From contig JAUNGM010000018.1 of assembly GCA_030524545.1 (NCBI GenBank), forward strand, positions 24,020 to 88,019: a DNA stretch of 64,000 nt, in the 5' to 3' direction. Each line of letters starts with the position of its first letter. The first letter of the stretch is position 1. The position numbers were made by a program, and so were the translations under genes. The notes under the pieces are model-generated. The model was not told the DNA's origin, made no database searches, and saw only the letters and a list, made by a program, of their open reading frames with translations. Below are positions 14,917 through 23,816 of the stretch, one piece after another. Source of the DNA: Eubacteriales bacterium (GTDB lineage Bacteria > Bacillota > Clostridia > Lachnospirales > Lachnospiraceae).

Positions 14917-16272
14917 TTACAGAAGCCGGAAAAGAAGCTGTACGGTAAACGCATTTTTTTCTTTCTGGATCTGCATTTCTCCGCCGATCAGCGCCATCAT
15001 TTTTTCCGCATTTTTCAGGCCGATGTGGTTGCTCTCTGCATCGGAGTGTTCCTGTTTGATGGTATTGGATATGGTGATCTTCAGTGTTTTGTCATGGATG
15101 GATTCGGTTACGCAGACCGGATCTTTTTTGTCTCCGTATTTCAGGATATTGGAAAACAGATTGTTGAAAATGCGTTTCATCATGGTTTCATCACTGAGGA
15201 AATTGGCTGAGGAATCCGTAAGTGTAAGCCGGACGCTGAATCCGGTAAGGCGGATGTAGTCGCTGTTTTCCTGAAGGTATTTTTGAGTGAAATCCGTGGA
15301 AAGTTTTGTAAGTACCGGTTTTTCATTTTCTTCAAGAACCAGGGCATATTCAAACATCCGGTCTGTCATTTCTTTAATATCACTTGTTTTTTGCAGGCAG
15401 CGGTTCAGATATTCCTCCTGCATGGCCGGATTGCGCTTCAGCTTTAACACTTCAAGGTAGCCGTTCAGGATGGTCAGGGGAGTGCGGAGGTCGTGGGAAA
15501 GGGCAGTGATCAGATCCTGATTGGCCTTTCGGCTTTCTTTCTCCTGTTGGATGTTCTGGCTCAGAGCCAGGCGGAGCTGGTCAAGCTCCCGGGACAGGAT
15601 GCCGATTTCGTCCTCCCCGTAGGTTGGCACCGGATGGCTCAGATCTCCGGAGGCCATTAACAGGATTTCCTCCTCCAGGGATACCACATGCTTCATTTTG
15701 CGGTTTACGAAGAGCAGGATGATGCCGAGAAAGATGGAAATGCTGAAGATAAGGGAAATCAGGAACCAGGGGTAGGAAATACGGGAACGATGGTAATAGG
15801 TCATTATAATATTCCCATAACCATTTTTAAATTCCCAGCAGTCCTCCATATAATCCTCCCCATCTCCTGCAGTTGCCATATAGCCGGAATCAAAAAACAG
15901 GCGGAAGACTGAGTCGGACATAATCGGAGGTATTTTTCCGGCACGGTAAAGTCCTTCCGGAAAGCCATAAATGTAAATGCCTGTGTAGTCATCTGTGAGC
16001 GCAAAAAAAGGTTCTAATGCTTCTACTGCTTCCGTATCATCTTCTGATTCAGGGATATTGTATTTTTTGGCTTCCGTACGAAGTGTCTCCAGAAGCCTGG
16101 TCTGGTCACAGGTAAGCCGGGGAAAATACTTAATGCAGATTTCCCATACATCCCAACGAGCCAGCCAGAGTGAACGGAACAAAAAAATGCTGAAGATGGC
16201 GGATATTAGAATCAGAATGGATAGCTTTGTGCGGATTTTACACTTTCTTACCTTTTTCAGCGTCTTAATCAC
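14917..16272 (-). CDS. Sensor histidine kinase (VanS-like)
   Basis: This 451-residue kinase has a membrane helix near residues 17-38, an extracytoplasmic loop of ~130 residues, and a second helix near 170-190 (YPWFLISLIFSISIFLGIIL). A HAMP region follows (SGDLSHPVPTYGEDEIG), then HisKA with ALSHDLRTPLT (phosphorylated His) and a HATPase with NNLFSNILKYGD (N box) and HIGLKNAEKMM (G box). It overlaps the response regulator gene by 8 bases. The ligand is unknown; the pair lies back to back with the GtrB/YfhO genes at 17197, which may be its targets. Confidence 0.93.
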   Translation of the reverse strand: MIKTLKKVRKCKIRTKLSILILISAIFSIFLFRSLWLARWDVWEICIKYFPRLTCDQTRLLETLRTEAKKYNIPESEDDTEAVEALEPFFALTDDYTGIYIYGFPEGLYRAGKIPPIMSDSVFRLFFDSGYMATAGDGEDYMEDCWEFKNGYGNIIMTYYHRSRISYPWFLISLIFSISIFLGIILLFVNRKMKHVVSLEEEILLMASGDLSHPVPTYGEDEIGILSRELDQLRLALSQNIQQEKESRKANQDLITALSHDLRTPLTILNGYLEVLKLKRNPAMQEEYLNRCLQKTSDIKEMTDRMFEYALVLEENEKPVLTKLSTDFTQKYLQENSDYIRLTGFSVRLTLTDSSANFLSDETMMKRIFNNLFSNILKYGDKKDPVCVTESIHDKTLKITISNTIKQEHSDAESNHIGLKNAEKMMALIGGEMQIQKEKNAFTVQLLFRLL

Positions 16273-16972
16273 AGCGGTACCCCTTTCCCCAGACGGTTTT
16301 GATCAAAACGGGACTTTTCGGGTCTTCTTCAATTTTTTTCCGCAGATTTCGGATGTGAACCATAAGAGTATTGTTTGCACCATAATAATAGGGTTCATTC
16401 CAGATGGATTCATACAGGCGTTCCGCAGAAAAAATCCGGCCGCGGTTTTTGACAAGCAGTAGTAAAATAGCAAATTCCGTGTCGGTCAGTTCCAGCAGAG
16501 TGCCGTTGGATTTAACCTGCTGGTTTGCTTCGTCGATTTCCAGATGATGAAAATGGAGCGTATCGGGATGATTCCGGGAAGCAGGCGTTTCCTTTCCTTT
16601 ATATACCTGATAACGCCGGATCAGTGCTTTGGAGCGGCTGATCAGTTCGCTGTAGGAAAAAGGCTTTGCCAGATAATCGTCACCTCCGCTGGAGAACCCC
16701 AGAGTCTTGTCACTGTCTTTTGTTCGGGCACTTAAAAAGAGTATCGGTGCATTGCTGATCCTGCGGATTTCCAGACAGGTCTGATATCCGCTTAAGCCCG
16801 GCATCATAATATCCAGAATGATCAGGTCAAAGTCCTGTTCCTTCAGTTTGTTCAGGGCAGCATTGCCGTCCGGGGCCTCCTCTACCAGAAATCCCTCTCC
16901 TGATAATAAAATCTGTATGATTTCCCGGATTTCCGGGTTGTCGTCTACTGCTAAAATGCGTGAAGCTTCCAT
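16265..16972 (-). CDS. OmpR-family response regulator (VanR-like)
   Basis: This 235-residue regulator has a receiver domain (residues 1-~120; acidic pocket VDDN, phosphorylated Asp in LIILDIMMPG, switch residues around LSART and Lys in LAKPF) and a C-terminal winged helix (~135-235; LELTDTEFAILLLL, SAERLYESIW, HIRNLRKKIEEDP, TVWGKGYRCD). It starts at 16972 and overlaps its kinase. The 224-base gap to the divergent gene at 17197 would hold promoters for both directions. Confidence 0.95.
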   Translation of the reverse strand: MEASRILAVDDNPEIREIIQILLSGEGFLVEEAPDGNAALNKLKEQDFDLIILDIMMPGLSGYQTCLEIRRISNAPILFLSARTKDSDKTLGFSSGGDDYLAKPFSYSELISRSKALIRRYQVYKGKETPASRNHPDTLHFHHLEIDEANQQVKSNGTLLELTDTEFAILLLLVKNRGRIFSAERLYESIWNEPYYYGANNTLMVHIRNLRKKIEEDPKSPVLIKTVWGKGYRCD

Positions 16973-17196
16973 GATGTATTGATCTCCTGAATTCTTTTCG
17001 TAATTAACTCCGTTTTTATTATTATAGCGAATTCCCGGAGAAAAGGGAAATTCTTAAGAAATCTTTAGATTTTCTTTCGGCATAACTTAATAAATGAGGG
17101 GTAAAATCTGGAAGTAAGGTAAAGAATACGGAAAACGATTTTAAGAAAATGCCGGAGCTTCATACTCTGGAATTTATATGAAGGAGGCAGTGAGAA

Positions 17197-18162
17197 ATGA
17201 GTAAAATTACAGTGGTTGTACCTTGTTTTAATGAAGAAGATGCTCTGCTGATCTATTATTGGGAAATGGAGAAAATCATGGATCAGATGGCGGATACGGA
17301 GTTTGAGCTGCTGTTTGTGGATGATGGTTCTTCAGATAATACCCTGGAAATTATGAAGAAGCTGAATGAAAAGGACAGCAGATGCCAATATCTTTCCTTT
17401 TCGAGGAATTTTGGAAAGGAAGCGGCAATTTATGCGGGCTTAAGTAATGCGCAGGGGGATTATGTTGCGGTGATGGATGTGGATCTGCAGGATCCGCCGG
17501 AGCTTCTGCCCGGGATGTACCGGATTTTGCAGGAGGAAGATTACGACAGCGTGGCAACGAAGCGGTCTGACAGGAAAGGGGAGCCGAAGATCCGGTCATT
17601 TTTATCAGAGGAGTTCTATAAATTCATCAACAAAATTTCCGGGACGGAGATTGTGAACGGGGCTCGGGATTACAGGCTGATGAAACGGAACATGGTGGAT
17701 GCTGTGCTGGAGATGAGTGAATACAACCGCTTTTCCAAAGGAATTTTTGAATGGGTAGGATTTCGGACAAAATGGCTGGAGTTTGAAAATGTGGAAAGGT
17801 GTGCGGGAGAAACAAAGTGGTCAGTGGGAAAACTGTTCCGGTATTCTCTGGAGGGAATCACAGGGTTTTCCGTTGCGCCGCTTTCCCTTGCATCGGTTGT
17901 GGGAGTCGTATTCTGCCTGCTTTCATTTCTGATGATCTTATTCATTATTGTCAGGACAGCCATCTGGGGAGACCCGGTATCCGGCTGGCCGTCCCTGGTT
18001 TGTATTATCTTCATGGTGAGCGGAATCCAGTTGTTCTGTACGGGAATTGTAGGGCAGTATTTGTCAAAAACTTATCTGGAAACAAAACACAGGCCGATTT
18101 TTATCCTTAGGGAGAGCAGTGAGGAAAGAAAAAGAGATGAAACAGGCAAAGGGAATAAATGA
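17197..18162 (+). CDS. GtrB-like polyprenyl-phosphate glycosyltransferase
   Basis: This 321-residue GT2 enzyme has ITVVVPCFNEEDAL at the N-terminus, FVDDGSSDNT, the DVDLQDPPE motif binding nucleotide sugar and metal, and two C-terminal membrane helices (VAPLSLASVVGVVFCLLSF and a second near residue 275). This is the DPM1/GtrB/YkoT layout: transfer of a sugar to undecaprenyl phosphate at the membrane. The gene overlaps the downstream YfhO-like gene, which fits flipping and transfer of that sugar to a surface polymer. RBS is AGGAGG at 17182. Confidence 0.9.
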   Translation: MSKITVVVPCFNEEDALLIYYWEMEKIMDQMADTEFELLFVDDGSSDNTLEIMKKLNEKDSRCQYLSFSRNFGKEAAIYAGLSNAQGDYVAVMDVDLQDPPELLPGMYRILQEEDYDSVATKRSDRKGEPKIRSFLSEEFYKFINKISGTEIVNGARDYRLMKRNMVDAVLEMSEYNRFSKGIFEWVGFRTKWLEFENVERCAGETKWSVGKLFRYSLEGITGFSVAPLSLASVVGVVFCLLSFLMILFIIVRTAIWGDPVSGWPSLVCIIFMVSGIQLFCTGIVGQYLSKTYLETKHRPIFILRESSEERKRDETGKGNK

Positions 18163-20863
18163 GAGAATGAGAATTAAGAGAATAGAGGCTGACTGTGCTG
18201 TACTTGGGATTTTGGCCATTGTGATTTGTCTGGTACTTTGCGGAACCGGAAAAGTGTTCGGGGCGGACGGGGACTGGATGAGTCAGCATAGTGTGATCCC
18301 GGATTATTTCCGGCAGCAGTTTTATGAGACAGGGAGTCTGTTTCCGGAGTTTGCGGCAAATATCGGGGGCGGCCAGAATATCTATCATTTTTCGTACTAT
18401 GGGCTGTACAGTCCGGTAATCCTGGTATCCTATCTGCTTCCTTTTGTGAAGATGGGCGACTATCTGATGGGGGCTTCGGTTCTGGGTCTGGCGGCTGCGG
18501 TGATGTTGTTCTACTGCTGGCTGAGATCCAGGGGATTTTCCGGGGCAGTGAGCTTTGGGACGGCATTGATCTTTCTTCTGGCAGGGCCGATGATCTACCA
18601 TTCCTATAGCCAGGTGATGTTTGTCAATTATATGCCCTTTCTCTGCATGGGACTGTGGGGTGTGGACAGATATTTTGAGCGTGGAAAGACAATGTTGTTT
18701 ACGCTCAGTGTTTTTCTGATGATCATGACAAGCTATTATTTCAGTATCTGCGGAATGTTGGTTCTGGTATTATATGGGCTTCACCGTTATTTTCAGGTGA
18801 AATATGTGCAGGGAGAGAGCGTGACGGCAGGGGCATTTTTGACGGCAGGAATCGGATTCGGGGTGCGGCTGGCGGCTGCGGTGATGATGAGCGGGATTCT
18901 GCTGGTACCTACGGCACTGGCGTTATCCGGAAGAAGCGGCGTGACAAAAGAATTCAGCCTGACGGAGCTGTTATGGCCGGAGGTGAATGTGTTCCGGTTT
19001 GTATATACCCCTTATGGAATCGGGCTGACAACACTGGGCATCACGGTGCTGATCACAGGGCTGACGTACCGGAAGTTTTATGAGAAAGTGCTGACATATG
19101 GCTGTGCTCTGGTTTTGGCGGTTCCGGTCTTTTCGTGGCTTCTGAACGGCGGGCTGTATATCAGGGATAAGGCGCTGATTCCGTTTCTGCCGCTTTTGTG
19201 CTATTTGATAGCTGATTATCTGGAAAAGCTGAAGAAGAGGGAAGTGTCATTCCTGAATGGTTTTCTGCCTTATCTGGTGACATTGGGAATCTTGTATGCA
19301 GGGCGCGGCAGGGGAAGTTATGCAGAATATTGGAAACTGGTCATGCTGGATGGGATTGTAATGGCTGCCTGCTTCCTGATTCTTTACCGGAAAAAGAATA
19401 TTGCCGGACTGATTGTGGTGCCTGCGGTGTTTTTGGCGGTATTTACAGGCGTGTACCAAAGCAGTGCGGACGGAATGGCAGAGAAAGCATTTTATGATAA
19501 AGTGACAGACGGAGAAATAGGTGCTGCTATTGAGAAAGTGCTGGAAGAGGAGGATGGATTTTACCGGACGGAGCAGATGGGAACCGGGAAAGAGAATGAG
19601 GCAAATATGAACCGTATTTGGAATATGGGGCAGTATGTATCCTCTGTTTATTCGTCTTCTTATAATGAAGATTATCAGGAGTTCCGAAATTCCGTATTTG
19701 AAGCTGAGGAACCGTTCCGGAATTTTCTGATGCAGTCGGTTTCCCGGAATCCGCTGTTTCAAAGATTTATGGGAGTGAAATATCTTGTTTTGCACGGGGA
19801 GCAGGAGGATGCTTCGGCAGGAACCGGAGAAAACACGGGAACGGATACGGAGAGTGAGATTCCCGGATATGAGCTTTACGAAACTGCGGGGGATGTGAAG
19901 GTTTACCGCAATGAGGATGTTTCGCCTATAGCCTATGGAACAGACAGGGTGATGACGGAAGAAGAGTATGAGACTCTGGAATTTCCGTATGATCAGATTG
20001 CATTGGTGGAGTATGCTGTTGTGGAAAACGAGGACAACGGTGAGCCGGAAACGAGAATCATGAATGCCGGAAAGGCAGCGTTGGGAAATACAAAGGACGG
20101 AAATGCGGACAGAGAAAAGGAGATTCAGAAAGACTGGAAAGTAATTCCGGCAGAGCTGGCAATACCTCAGTTGGAAGAAAACGATTGCTCTTTGAAAAAA
20201 ACTGATAACGGATACATTGTGCAGACAAAAGAAAAGCAGATCATAAGTGCCCGTATAGAAGCCGGCGAAGAGATCAAACAGCCGATCTTGTTTCTTCAGT
20301 TCCGGGTCAGGAATCACAAAGCTTCAAAGGATGTTTCCGTTTGGGTGGAAGAGGAAAAGAATACATTATCTGCAAAGAACCATATTTATTATAATGGAAA
20401 CAAAACCTTTACCTATGGAATTGCCCTGCAGGAAGGGCAGAGGGATGTGGAGATCACATTCGGGAAGGGAGATTATGAGATTACGGATATAAGGTGCTGG
20501 TTGGGCTGTGAAGAACGAAAAAACAGGAGTCTTTATCAGTATGAATTTCTCCCCGATCAGGAGCAAACGGGAGGTAACCGGATTACAGGAAGTATTGAAG
20601 TTGAAAATGACGGATATTTTATCACGACTATTCTTTATGATACCGGATTTGAAGTATTGGTGGACGGGCAGAAAACGGATTACGAAAAAGTGAATACGGC
20701 ATTTCTTGGCTTTAAGATTCCCCAAGGCAGTCATCAGGTGGAAATTGTGTATCACGCACCGGGTGCAGCCGCGGGAAAGGGAATATCGATGATGGGAGCG
20801 GTAATTTTTTTCTGCTTTGCTCTTGTTGATAGGAAAAGGCCAGGAAAAAGTTCTGATTTTTAA
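18119..20863 (+). CDS. YfhO-like multi-pass membrane glycosyltransferase
   Basis: This 914-residue protein has at least ten hydrophobic helices in residues ~20-450 and a ~430-residue C-terminal extracytoplasmic part ending in one more helix (GISMMGAVIFFCFALV). This matches YfhO/GT-C-like proteins that transfer sugars from undecaprenyl carriers to lipoteichoic acid or other surface polymers; residues near DWMSQHSVIPDYFRQQF lie where the family has conserved acidic residues. The GTG at 18119 overlaps gtrB by 44 bases; the ATG at 18137 behind GAGGAAAG is an equally plausible start. Co-transcribed with the GtrB-like gene. Confidence 0.82.
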   Translation: MRKEKEMKQAKGINERMRIKRIEADCAVLGILAIVICLVLCGTGKVFGADGDWMSQHSVIPDYFRQQFYETGSLFPEFAANIGGGQNIYHFSYYGLYSPVILVSYLLPFVKMGDYLMGASVLGLAAAVMLFYCWLRSRGFSGAVSFGTALIFLLAGPMIYHSYSQVMFVNYMPFLCMGLWGVDRYFERGKTMLFTLSVFLMIMTSYYFSICGMLVLVLYGLHRYFQVKYVQGESVTAGAFLTAGIGFGVRLAAAVMMSGILLVPTALALSGRSGVTKEFSLTELLWPEVNVFRFVYTPYGIGLTTLGITVLITGLTYRKFYEKVLTYGCALVLAVPVFSWLLNGGLYIRDKALIPFLPLLCYLIADYLEKLKKREVSFLNGFLPYLVTLGILYAGRGRGSYAEYWKLVMLDGIVMAACFLILYRKKNIAGLIVVPAVFLAVFTGVYQSSADGMAEKAFYDKVTDGEIGAAIEKVLEEEDGFYRTEQMGTGKENEANMNRIWNMGQYVSSVYSSSYNEDYQEFRNSVFEAEEPFRNFLMQSVSRNPLFQRFMGVKYLVLHGEQEDASAGTGENTGTDTESEIPGYELYETAGDVKVYRNEDVSPIAYGTDRVMTEEEYETLEFPYDQIALVEYAVVENEDNGEPETRIMNAGKAALGNTKDGNADREKEIQKDWKVIPAELAIPQLEENDCSLKKTDNGYIVQTKEKQIISARIEAGEEIKQPILFLQFRVRNHKASKDVSVWVEEEKNTLSAKNHIYYNGNKTFTYGIALQEGQRDVEITFGKGDYEITDIRCWLGCEERKNRSLYQYEFLPDQEQTGGNRITGSIEVENDGYFITTILYDTGFEVLVDGQKTDYEKVNTAFLGFKIPQGSHQVEIVYHAPGAAAGKGISMMGAVIFFCFALVDRKRPGKSSDF

Positions 20864-20981
20864 CGCAAAATCTGGTAAAGTTTAAAGTGTCAAATGTTGG
20901 CGGTTCTTTCTTTACACCATAAAAAAAGAGGTGTATATTTTATATATAGTTAAAACTGTCGGTTCGTGTTATTGATATTAA

Positions 20982-21122
20982 TTCGCGAAGAAAGCGGATA
21001 GGAAATTCGTAGAATATGTAGAAAATATTGCAAAAAATTTACATTTATCCGTTGAGGATGCATGTAAAAACCTGGAAGAATCATATGAAAGATATTTAAG
21101 AATTAAGAAGAGTTTACAATAA
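20982..21122 (+). pseudogene. 5'-truncated remnant of a small gene
   Basis: In the 299-base gap between the YfhO and GH3 genes, 46 codons stay open and read FVEYVENIAKNLHLSVEDAC then KNLEESYERYL before a stop. A stop lies directly upstream (TAA at 20979) and there is no start codon at the 5' end. The protein-like composition suggests the tail of a small helical protein, perhaps of toxin-antitoxin type such as DUF3791, but I cannot confirm this. The gap also holds a weak hairpin (TACACC/GGTGTA, 20913-20935). Confidence 0.35.
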
Positions 21123-21162
21123 CAGCGGCAGAAAATTACAACCATTCCGGAGGAGAAACAAC

Positions 21163-23571
21163 ATGAAAAAATGGGCAAGAGCAAAATACCAGTTAAATCT
21201 ACCGTTAGGGGAGAAGCAGACGAAAGTGACGGCATCACCGGAGCATCTGGCTTTGGCAAGGGAGGCCGGCCGGGAGGGAATGGTTCTCCTGAAAAATGAA
21301 AATAAGGTTTTGCCTGTGAAGCAGGAGGCAGAAATTGCTTTGTTCGGCAAAGGCGTGTTTGATTATGTAAAGGGCGGCGGCGGAAGCGGTGACGTGACGG
21401 TTTCCCATATCCGCAATCTTTATGACGGGCTTACCATGCGGGAAAACCCGGCGAAGATTTTTGAACCGCTGGCAGAGTTTTACCGGGAAAATGTGGAGAA
21501 ACAATACCGGGAAGGCGCAGTACCGGGAATGGCTGTGGAACCGGAGATTCCGGCACAGCTTCTTTGTGAGGCAAAGAAGTCTGCAGATACGGCATTGATC
21601 GTGATCAGCCGTTTTTCCGGTGAAGGATGGGACAGGAAGAGTGTGCCCTATGAAGGACAGATTCCGTCAGAAACCAGGCAGGCGGAATTAAGCAGCCGGA
21701 TTTTTGAAAACAGTGATTATTATCTGACGGCCAGAGAGAAACAGATGGTGGATACGGTCTGCGAAAATTTTGAAAAGGTTGCTGTGGTTCTCAATGTGGG
21801 CGGCATGGTGGATACTACCTGGTTTGCGGAGAATGCGAAGATTTCCTCCGTGCTGATGGCATGGCAGGGCGGTATGGAAGGCGGACTTGCCATGGCAGAT
21901 GTGCTTCTTGGGGAAGTAAGTCCATCCGGCAAACTGGCGGATACTTTTGCGGGAAGCCTGGAAGACTATCCGTCAACGGAGAATTTCCACGAATCTGCGG
22001 ATTATGTGGATTATACGGAAGATATCTATGTGGGATACCGTTATTTTGAAACAATGGAGGGGGCAAAGAGCCGGGTAAATTATCCCTTTGGATTTGGCCT
22101 TTCGTATACGGATTTTCAGATTCAGACCCTTTGGGCAGGCGAAAAGGACGGGCTGATCTCCATTGGGGTTCAGGTAAAAAATGCCGGAGATTTTGCAGGC
22201 AAAGAGGTAGTGCAGGTATATTATTCCGCTCCACAGGGGCTTCTGGGAAAACCGGCGAAGGTACTCGGCGCATTTGAGAAAACAAAGGAATTAAAGCCGG
22301 GAGAGACGCAGGTAATGACGCTGACACTTCCTGTATCTTCCATGGCATCTTATGATGACCTGGGCAAAGTGGCAAAGTCCGCTTACATATTAGAAAAAGG
22401 CGTTTACCGCTTCTTTGTGGGAAATTCCGTGCGCGATACGGAAATGCTGGATTATGTCTGGGAGACGGAGGAAAATCTCGTGACAGAGCAGCTGCAGGAA
22501 AAGGCTGCTCCGGCCCGGCTGAAACAGCGCCTTCTTGCAGACGGAAGTTATGAGGAGCTTCCGCTTCGGACTCCTAACGATTATATGGAAAACGGCCTGG
22601 GATGGAGTGATGCTGAGACAGAGGGAATTACCCCTGCTGTAAGACATCAGGCGCGTTATGAACTTTGGCCTGTGGATCCTGTGGACAAGATCACTCTGGA
22701 AGATGTTGCAATGGGGAAAAGTTCCCTTGAAGAGTTTATGCAGCAGCTTTCGGATGAGGATCTGGCGGAGCTTCTGGGAGGACAGCCGAATACAGGTGTT
22801 GCAAACACTTTCGGTTTTGGTAATCTGCCGGAATACGGGGTTCCGAATCTGATGACTGCCGATGGTCCCGCCGGACTCCGGATTGCTTCGGAATGCGGCA
22901 TTTATACAACCGCATGGCCGTGCGCTACGCTGCTTGCGTCCACCTGGAACCGGGATATTGTGGAAGCAGTGGGACGTGCAGGTGCAGAAGAAGTAAAAGA
23001 AAATAATATTTCCGTCTGGCTGACTCCTGCGGTGAACATTCACAGAAGCCCGCTGTGCGGAAGGAATTTTGAGTATTATTCCGAAGATCCGTTCCTTACA
23101 GGGGAACTGGCAGCAGCTATGGTAAAGGGAATTCAGTCCCAGGGAATTGCAGCAACGGTGAAACATTTTGCCTGCAACAATAAAGAGACAAACAGAAAGA
23201 ACAGTGATTCCCGCGTATCAGAGAGAGCCCTTCGTGAAATTTACCTGAAGGCTTTTGAGATTATTGTAAAAAAATCCCAGCCATGGGCGCTGATGACTTC
23301 CTATAACCTGATCAATGGACATCGTGCTTCTGAGAATAAGGAGCTTTTGGAGGATATTCTCCGTGGTGAGTGGGGCTATCAGGGAGTGATCACTACAGAC
23401 TGGTGGACCAAGGGTGAGCATTACAAGGAATTAAAAGCCGGAAACGACATTAAGATGGGAACCGGCTATCCGGAACGTGTGATGATGGCTTTGGAAAAGG
23501 GCCTGATCACCAGAGAAGATCTGGAAAAATGTGCAAAACGGGTACTGGAAATGATTTTAAAAGTGGATTAA
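21163..23571 (+). CDS. Glycoside hydrolase family 3 with inverted domain order
   Basis: This 802-residue enzyme carries the usual GH3 C-terminal sandwich domain first (GMVLLKNENKVLPV at ~35, GGGGSGDVTV, ALIVISRFSGEG, VVLNVGGMVD) and a fibronectin-like domain next (~310-430). The TIM barrel comes last (~510-800: NLMTADGPAGLRIA, ATVKHFACNN, ALMTSYNLING, GVITTDWW). The nucleophile is probably Asp746 in TDWW. The same inverted order is known from Ruminococcus albus and Butyrivibrio beta-glucosidases. There is no signal peptide, so it is probably a cytoplasmic beta-glycosidase. RBS is GGAGGAG. Confidence 0.92.
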   Translation: MKKWARAKYQLNLPLGEKQTKVTASPEHLALAREAGREGMVLLKNENKVLPVKQEAEIALFGKGVFDYVKGGGGSGDVTVSHIRNLYDGLTMRENPAKIFEPLAEFYRENVEKQYREGAVPGMAVEPEIPAQLLCEAKKSADTALIVISRFSGEGWDRKSVPYEGQIPSETRQAELSSRIFENSDYYLTAREKQMVDTVCENFEKVAVVLNVGGMVDTTWFAENAKISSVLMAWQGGMEGGLAMADVLLGEVSPSGKLADTFAGSLEDYPSTENFHESADYVDYTEDIYVGYRYFETMEGAKSRVNYPFGFGLSYTDFQIQTLWAGEKDGLISIGVQVKNAGDFAGKEVVQVYYSAPQGLLGKPAKVLGAFEKTKELKPGETQVMTLTLPVSSMASYDDLGKVAKSAYILEKGVYRFFVGNSVRDTEMLDYVWETEENLVTEQLQEKAAPARLKQRLLADGSYEELPLRTPNDYMENGLGWSDAETEGITPAVRHQARYELWPVDPVDKITLEDVAMGKSSLEEFMQQLSDEDLAELLGGQPNTGVANTFGFGNLPEYGVPNLMTADGPAGLRIASECGIYTTAWPCATLLASTWNRDIVEAVGRAGAEEVKENNISVWLTPAVNIHRSPLCGRNFEYYSEDPFLTGELAAAMVKGIQSQGIAATVKHFACNNKETNRKNSDSRVSERALREIYLKAFEIIVKKSQPWALMTSYNLINGHRASENKELLEDILRGEWGYQGVITTDWWTKGEHYKELKAGNDIKMGTGYPERVMMALEKGLITREDLEKCAKRVLEMILKVD

Positions 23572-23590
23572 GATTCACGTAAAACAGATG

Positions 23591-23628
23591 CAGCCGGTTT
23601 TTCTGACGAGGAAAAGCTGGCTGTTTTT
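23591..23628 (+). terminator. Terminator after the GH3 gene
   Basis: CAGCCGGTTTTTC pairs (with two mismatched or wobble positions) with GAAAAGCTGGCTG, followed by TTTTT. It separates the GH3 gene from the DUF4143 ATPase gene. Confidence 0.65.
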
Positions 23629-23697
23629 CTGCACGTCCGGCAAACGCACGTTTCTAACTGGAAAATAAGTTCCCTAGCTGCGTATCTTTTGGAAAAA

Positions 23698-23790
23698 CGG
23701 ACAAAAGTGTTAAAATATATAATAGAAAAGCGGACAAAATAGGAATGAAAAGTATTGTATAAACGGACAAAATATGGCATACTATAGAAA
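23698..23790 (+). promoter_or_regulatory. Three phased CGGACAAAA direct repeats before the ATPase gene
   Basis: Identical 9-base repeats begin at 23698, 23731 and 23764, exactly 33 bases apart, about three helical turns. The third follows a -35-like TTGTAT and lies just before a TACTAT -10-like stretch, so a bound protein would cover the promoter of the gene at 23817. Exact phasing suggests cooperative binding to one DNA face. The binding protein is unknown. Confidence 0.55.
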
Positions 23791-23816
23791 AAGGAGGCAG
23801 CGAGAGGGGTGAAAAG

